Positions 5,764 through 5,794 of a stretch of DNA of 5,794 bases are shown one piece after another. Below the pieces are notes generated by a model. That model was not told the DNA's origin. It did no database searches and was given only the letters and a program-made list of their open reading frames with translations. Source of the DNA: Armatimonadota bacterium (GTDB taxonomy: Bacteria > Armatimonadota > Armatimonadia > Armatimonadales > Armatimonadaceae); the NCBI GenBank assembly GCA_014381035.1, contig JACMIS010000482.1, forward strand, positions 1-5,794, in the 5' to 3' direction. The position numbers and the translations under genes are program-made. The number at the start of each line of letters is the position of its first letter. The first letter of the stretch is position 1.

Positions 5764-5794
5764 TTTTGAAGTTTACGCTTCTCGGTCGAGTAAA

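Noticed and set aside
5768..5781. Small hairpin GAAG/CTTC near the right edge as a terminator for the sigma gene
   Set aside because: The stem is only four bases, weak, and has no following T-run.
1..5794. CRISPR array, tRNA/rRNA genes, insertion sequences or phage genes
   Set aside because: No repeat-spacer pattern, RNA gene sequence, transposase motif or terminal inverted repeats were seen on either strand.

Overview
The window carries six genes, all on the + strand and tightly packed. The largest gap is about 135 bases, so there is no long gene-free stretch. Base composition is moderately GC-rich in the genes and AT-rich in the two regulatory gaps. None of the visible starts has a well-placed Shine-Dalgarno sequence and one gene seems to start with TTG. 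The gene mix (sugar-acid enzymes of the enolase and Eda families, an exported FAD oxidoreductase, an ECF sigma factor) and the CACAAAG tandem repeat at the right edge suggest a free-living environmental bacterium, perhaps Armatimonadota, Planctomycetota, Verrucomicrobiota or a relative. That placement is a weak inference; no marker gene is present.

Region 1 (1-4136) looks like an operon. It holds the 3' part of an aldo/keto reductase, a KDPG/KHG aldolase (Eda family), an enolase-superfamily protein resembling sugar-acid dehydratases and cycloisomerases, and a 578-residue FAD-dependent oxidoreductase with an N-terminal signal peptide. The gaps are 20, 27 and 9 bases, with no terminator or promoter visible between the genes. 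The layout suits breakdown of a sugar or sugar acid to a 2-keto-3-deoxy acid that the aldolase splits to pyruvate plus an aldehyde. However, the enolase-superfamily protein has lost two of three metal ligands and one of its two catalytic lysines, so it may not do the usual chemistry.

Region 2 (4137-5713) is a regulatory module. A TetR-family repressor gene is read from a near-consensus sigma-70 promoter (TTGACA, 17 bases, TAGAAT). It ends in a clear Rho-independent terminator, and an ECF-type sigma factor gene follows. The two genes share a hidden element: a TGAC-N15-GTCA inverted repeat with a conserved core, present once over the repressor's own transcription start and once over the -35/-10 region of the sigma-factor promoter. 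The simplest reading is a repressor that controls both itself and an alternative sigma factor. This is the most interesting signal in the window.

Region 3 (5714-5794) is a non-coding edge with about four 9-base CACAAAG-type tandem repeats. No anti-sigma gene begins within the window.
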